Part shown: positions 6,914 to 9,485 of the stretch, piece by piece | Layout: each line of letters begins with the position of its first letter | How positions within the stretch are numbered: position 1 is the first letter of the stretch | NCBI GenBank assembly: GCA_964367645.1 | Contig: CAYIYN010000059.1 | Span: 1-9,485 of the forward strand | Length of the DNA: 9,485 nt | Direction: 5' to 3' | Origin: RGIG4097 sp964367645 | GTDB taxonomy: Bacteria; Bacillota; Clostridia; Christensenellales; CAG-917 | The notes under the pieces: generated by a model | Database searches by the model: none | Seen by the model: only the letters and a program-made list of their open reading frames with translations | What the model was told of the DNA's origin: nothing | Position numbers and translations under genes: made by a program

Positions 6914-7005
6914 AAAAAGTTCCCAATTTGGCATACCCCACGCTATCACTAATTCGGCACAAATCCGTTAGTGATAGTGTGGGGACCTCGTTAGGGGAAC
7001 TTTTT
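6914..7005 (-). terminator. Large nested hairpin beyond recN, possible recN terminator
   Basis: An outer 11-bp stem, AAAAAGTTCCC (6914-6924) with GGGAACTTTTT (6995-7005), encloses an 11 x 10 nt internal loop. Inside is a 17-position stem (6936-6952 with 6968-6984) with one non-Watson-Crick position (G6942/T6978), capped by CGG/CCG (6955-6957, 6965-6967) around a 7-nt loop. It begins 20 nt after the recN stop. On the minus strand the final arm runs into TTTTTGCGTTTTT, which fits an intrinsic terminator, and the plus strand also ends in a T run. The 92-nt two-tier design is far larger than an ordinary terminator, so it may instead be a small palindromic element or an RNA gene. Confidence 0.5.
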
Positions 7006-7025
7006 AAATACCGAAAATTTGATTA

Positions 7026-8723
7026 TTAGTTTTTTTGTAGGGTTTCTTTGTAGCGTTGCGCCCAGAATTTCATTTCTTTTGCGTGTGGATATGCATAGTC
7101 GGAATAATCGTTGCCGCCGATAAGGCGCGCGATTTCAGATGTGTTGTCTTCCAAAAGATTGAGGTGTGTGAGGGTTTTGCCGTCTTTTTCGGATTTTTCG
7201 ATGAGAAAATGGTGATCGGACATTGCTGCAAGCGCGGGTTGATGCGTGACGGCGATAACCTGACGTTTTCTTGATATATTGCACAACTTTTCTGCAACCA
7301 CCGCGGCGATATGTCCGGAAATCCCCGTGTCGATTTCGTCAAAAACCATTGTCCCGATGCCGTCAATGTTTGCGACGATATTTTTGAGCGCAAGCATAAA
7401 CCTAGACATTTCACCTCCGGATATGATTTTTGCAAGAGGTTTAAGCGGTTCGCCCTTGTTTGGTGAAATCAAAAATTCAACGCTGTCCGCACCGTTTGAT
7501 GATATTAAATCAACGTCATTTACAGTTGCAATTTCAACTTTGAACGTGCTTCCGCTCATTCCTAGGTCTACAAGTTCTTTTATGAGGCTTTTTTCAAACT
7601 TTTGAGCCGTATTTTTGCGCTCAACTGTCAATTTTTCAGCGCATGAAGTCAGCGTGGCTGCCGAAGTTTTTAATAGTTTTTCAAGTTGTTCAACCCTATC
7701 TGCCGCATTCGACAGCAAATCAAACTCAGATTTCGCTTTTGCGTAAAATACTTGCAAACTATCGTAGTTTCCGCCGTACTTGCGCTGCAGTGTGCGTACT
7801 GTTTCAAGCCTTTCTTCGATTTGGTTGGCACTGCGATTGTCAAAATCGAGTTGCGACAGCATATCGTTCAAAGTGTAGCTTATATCCGCTATTTCCGTTT
7901 TCGCGGTGTCCAGTCTGTCAACTATATCAAGTAGTTTTGTATTGAAATCTCTAACGGTGGACAAGATTGCCGATGCCGACTTTATTTGTGCGGTGACTGC
8001 AGTGTTGTCATATCCGTCAAGGGTGGATTTTGCACCGCTCAGAGCAGATAAAATCTTTTCCGAATTGCGGACGCGGCGGCGTTTTTCAAGCAGTTCGTCT
8101 TCTTCGCCGTCTTCTATATTTGCTTTTTCGATTTCGGCTATTTGATAAGACAAAACATCCAGTTTTACGGCGCGCTCTTCGCTGTTGCCAAGCGACCGCA
8201 TTTCTTTTTTTAACGACGTGTAGTTTGTGTGTGCGGCGGCGACTTCGGCTTTTAGGCTTGAAATTGTTTCCTCATTCATGCTGTCAAGCAAATCTATATG
8301 GGTGGATACGCGCAGCAATGACTGGTGTTCGTGTTGTCCGTGAATGTCAACAAGCAACTCTGTTAAACCCTTCAAAATGGATAGGGTGACAAGTTTTCCG
8401 TTTATGCGGCATTCATTTTTGCCTTCAGGCGTCATTTTACGGCGTAAAATCAAAACCTCTTCGGCATCGATGCCGTTTTCGTTAAGATAAGATGAAATCG
8501 CCTGAGTAAAATAATCTCTGAATACTGCCTCGACCGAGGCGTAATCCGCGCAGAAACGTATAAGAGAACGGTCTGCTCGTTCTCCCAACACAAAATTCAA
8601 AGCGTCGATTATGATAGACTTGCCTGCGCCCGTTTCTCCGCTTAAAATGTTTAGCCCGTTGCCCAACTCTAATTCGAGTTTGTCAATTAAGGCTATATTT
8701 TGTACCGTAAAGTTGCTTAACAT
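7026..8723 (-). CDS. recN: DNA repair protein RecN
   Basis: This 565-residue SMC-like cytosolic ATPase acts in recombinational repair of double-strand breaks. The N-terminal half of the ATPase head has FTVQNIALIDKLELEL and Walker A GETGAGKS (29-36), followed by the RecN-typical DIHGQHEHQSLL (126-137). A long helical, charged coiled-coil region (about 150-385) separates it from the C-terminal half. That half carries the signature ISGGEMSRFMLALK (434-447), Walker B TMVFDEIDTGISG (458-470) and VTHQPALAA (492-500). The open frame extends to 8891, but the extra 56 residues would overlap argR and do not look like RecN. ATG 8723 begins with the family-typical MLSNFTVQNIALI and gives the usual length. 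Its ribosome site is weak. It lies 79 bp after argR, in the common Bacillota order nadK-argR-recN. Confidence 0.97.
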   Translation of the reverse strand: MLSNFTVQNIALIDKLELELGNGLNILSGETGAGKSIIIDALNFVLGERADRSLIRFCADYASVEAVFRDYFTQAISSYLNENGIDAEEVLILRRKMTPEGKNECRINGKLVTLSILKGLTELLVDIHGQHEHQSLLRVSTHIDLLDSMNEETISSLKAEVAAAHTNYTSLKKEMRSLGNSEERAVKLDVLSYQIAEIEKANIEDGEEDELLEKRRRVRNSEKILSALSGAKSTLDGYDNTAVTAQIKSASAILSTVRDFNTKLLDIVDRLDTAKTEIADISYTLNDMLSQLDFDNRSANQIEERLETVRTLQRKYGGNYDSLQVFYAKAKSEFDLLSNAADRVEQLEKLLKTSAATLTSCAEKLTVERKNTAQKFEKSLIKELVDLGMSGSTFKVEIATVNDVDLISSNGADSVEFLISPNKGEPLKPLAKIISGGEMSRFMLALKNIVANIDGIGTMVFDEIDTGISGHIAAVVAEKLCNISRKRQVIAVTHQPALAAMSDHHFLIEKSEKDGKTLTHLNLLEDNTSEIARLIGGNDYSDYAYPHAKEMKFWAQRYKETLQKN

Positions 8724-8802
8724 AAATGAGTTCTTTTTGCGCTTTTGTGCGCCAAGTGCCTGAAAACGGCACGATTTAATAAGGTTTGTCGGTTTGCAAG
8801 GA

Positions 8803-9258
8803 CTATTGGAGAAGATCTTCCAGTTTGTCCACCACTTTATCCGCGTTATCGTAACTGTCGACAGCAACAAATATCGTATTATCGCCGGCAATTACGCCCA
8901 AGATTTCGGGGAATTCGAGCCTGTCGATAAGTTCCGCCGCGGCGTTTGCACTGCCCTGTTCGGTCTTGACGATAACCAAATTTTCGGCACGCTTAATCGA
9001 TACGACCGTGCTACGGAAAATTTTTATAAATTTATCAGAAGATGATGTTTCTTTTGGTTTTTGCGTTACGTAACGGTAATGCCTGCCGTCGTCGGTGAGC
9101 GTTTTGATTATGTTCATATCTTTAACGTCGCGGCTTACCGTCGCTTGGGTGACGGCAAATCCTTCGTCTTTAAGACGGACGACAAGTTCTTCTTGTGTGT
9201 CGACGTCATTTTTTGCGATGATTTCCAAAATCTTCAGTTGTCTTGTTGCTCTTGACAT
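8803..9258 (-). CDS. argR: Arginine repressor ArgR/AhrC
   Basis: This 151-residue cytosolic regulator binds ARG-box operators as a hexamer when arginine is present, repressing arginine synthesis and often activating its breakdown. The N-terminal winged helix-turn-helix (about 1-65) has QEELVVRLKDEGFAVTQATV and the recognition block QATVSRD (38-44). The C-terminal oligomerisation and arginine-binding domain (about 80-151) has GSANAAAELID (102-112) and PEILGVIAGDNTIF (117-130). The usual GDD of the arginine pocket is GDN here (125-127). The start is ATG 9258 with GGAGG 6 nt upstream (spacer AATT plus flanking bases). It lies 19 bp after the nadK stop, so the two are very likely co-transcribed. 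Length and both domains are normal for the family. Confidence 0.97.
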   Translation of the reverse strand: MSRATRQLKILEIIAKNDVDTQEELVVRLKDEGFAVTQATVSRDVKDMNIIKTLTDDGRHYRYVTQKPKETSSSDKFIKIFRSTVVSIKRAENLVIVKTEQGSANAAAELIDRLEFPEILGVIAGDNTIFVAVDSYDNADKVVDKLEDLLQ

Positions 9259-9259
9259 A

Positions 9260-9268
9260 ATTCCTCCG
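9260..9268 (-). promoter_or_regulatory. Ribosome binding site of argR
   Basis: The minus strand reads CGGAGGAATT directly before the argR ATG, a strong Shine-Dalgarno in the short nadK-argR gap. It shows that this organism uses standard ribosome sites, which makes their absence before rarA and the 488-residue gene more notable. Confidence 0.8.
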
Positions 9269-9277
9269 TGCGGCTTC

Positions 9278-9485
9278 CTATTTGGTAATGCCCCATCTAT
9301 TCATTTTTTTCAATAATCTTGCATAAAAGTTTTCATTTCCCACTTCGATAAACTTGGCGGTTTTGAACGATTTTACAATTTTGATTTTCTCGCCGCCGGA
9401 CAGAACCGCTTTTACGTCGCCATCCACGACGACGTGCGCGCCTTCATCGCCGCAAAGCGACAGTTCTATAACCGAAGCGGAAGAT
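9278..9485 (-). CDS. nadK: NAD kinase, C-terminal part (cut by window edge)
   Basis: The last 68 codons of a gene that enters from the right edge, too short to stand out as an open frame, read as the C-terminal end of NAD kinase. That enzyme phosphorylates NAD to NADP in the cytosol. Visible features are VIELSLCGDEGAHVVVDGD (5-23 of the fragment), the SGGEKIKIVKS strand region (29-39) and a closing NFYARLLKKMNRWG (52-65). These match the family's 'DG...v.I.kS...F...L..Kl.W' ending. The stop is TAG at 9280-9278, 19 bp before the argR ATG. The nadK-argR-recN order is common in Bacillota and supports the call. The catalytic GGDGT and NE/D motifs lie outside the window. Confidence 0.88.
   Translation of the reverse strand, partial: SSASVIELSLCGDEGAHVVVDGDVKAVLSGGEKIKIVKSFKTAKFIEVGNENFYARLLKKMNRWGITK

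Noticed and set aside
6799..7029. A 76-codon plus-strand frame over the nested hairpin
   Set aside because: Its codons are dictated by the inverted repeats, there is no ribosome site, and it runs into the recN stop.
8739..8772. Two small hairpins in the argR-recN gap (GCGC/GCGC and GTGCC/GGCAC) as a terminator
   Set aside because: Stems are only 4-5 bp and no T tract follows on the minus strand, so transcription probably continues into recN.
8724..8891. A 56-residue N-terminal extension of recN in the open frame
   Set aside because: It would overlap argR, does not resemble RecN, and the family N-terminus begins exactly at ATG 8723.

Overview
The window looks like a chromosomal segment of an anaerobic, Clostridia-like Bacillota with moderate to low GC. 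The evidence is the nadK-argR-recN gene order, a compact A-type RNase P RNA, and strong AGGAGG-type ribosome sites at some starts. Species cannot be fixed from the sequence. Every protein gene lies on the minus strand; only the RNase P RNA gene is on the plus strand. No phage, transposase, toxin or CRISPR signature is visible, so this is mostly a housekeeping region.

Layout, right to left (the direction of transcription of the minus strand). At 9485-7026 lies an operon-like run: the C-terminal end of NAD kinase (cut by the window edge), the arginine repressor ArgR and the DNA-repair SMC-like ATPase RecN. In many spore formers recN is followed by spoIVB and spo0A; here it is followed by about 370 bp with no convincing gene. 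That stretch holds an 8-bp inverted repeat and a 92-nt nested hairpin just beyond recN. The rnpB gene (6298-6616, plus strand) comes next, with a recognisable extended -10 promoter and a textbook terminator. It converges on recN.

Left of rnpB is a 488-residue protein of unknown function (6138-4672, minus) with one N-terminal membrane anchor. Its outer parts recall the non-catalytic ends of NdvB-type cyclic glucan synthases. About 350 bp of degenerate dispersed repeats follow (4319-4671). At 4318-25 lies a second operon-like run: rarA (replication-fork AAA+ ATPase), an ABC ATPase, its 12-helix permease, and ruvX. The junctions are a 31-bp gap, a 4-bp ATGA overlap and an 8-bp overlap. The ruvX start is best placed at an internal TTG codon behind a perfect ribosome site.

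In function, the two runs combine genome maintenance (RarA, RuvX, RecN), a regulator of arginine metabolism (ArgR), NADP synthesis (NadK), tRNA processing (RNase P) and a small ABC exporter of unknown substrate. The items most worth a second look are: the apparent absence of the GGU tRNA-CCA-binding motif in the L15 region of rnpB; the nested hairpin between rnpB and recN; the 488-residue NdvB-like protein without a catalytic domain; and the cluster of repeats upstream of rarA.
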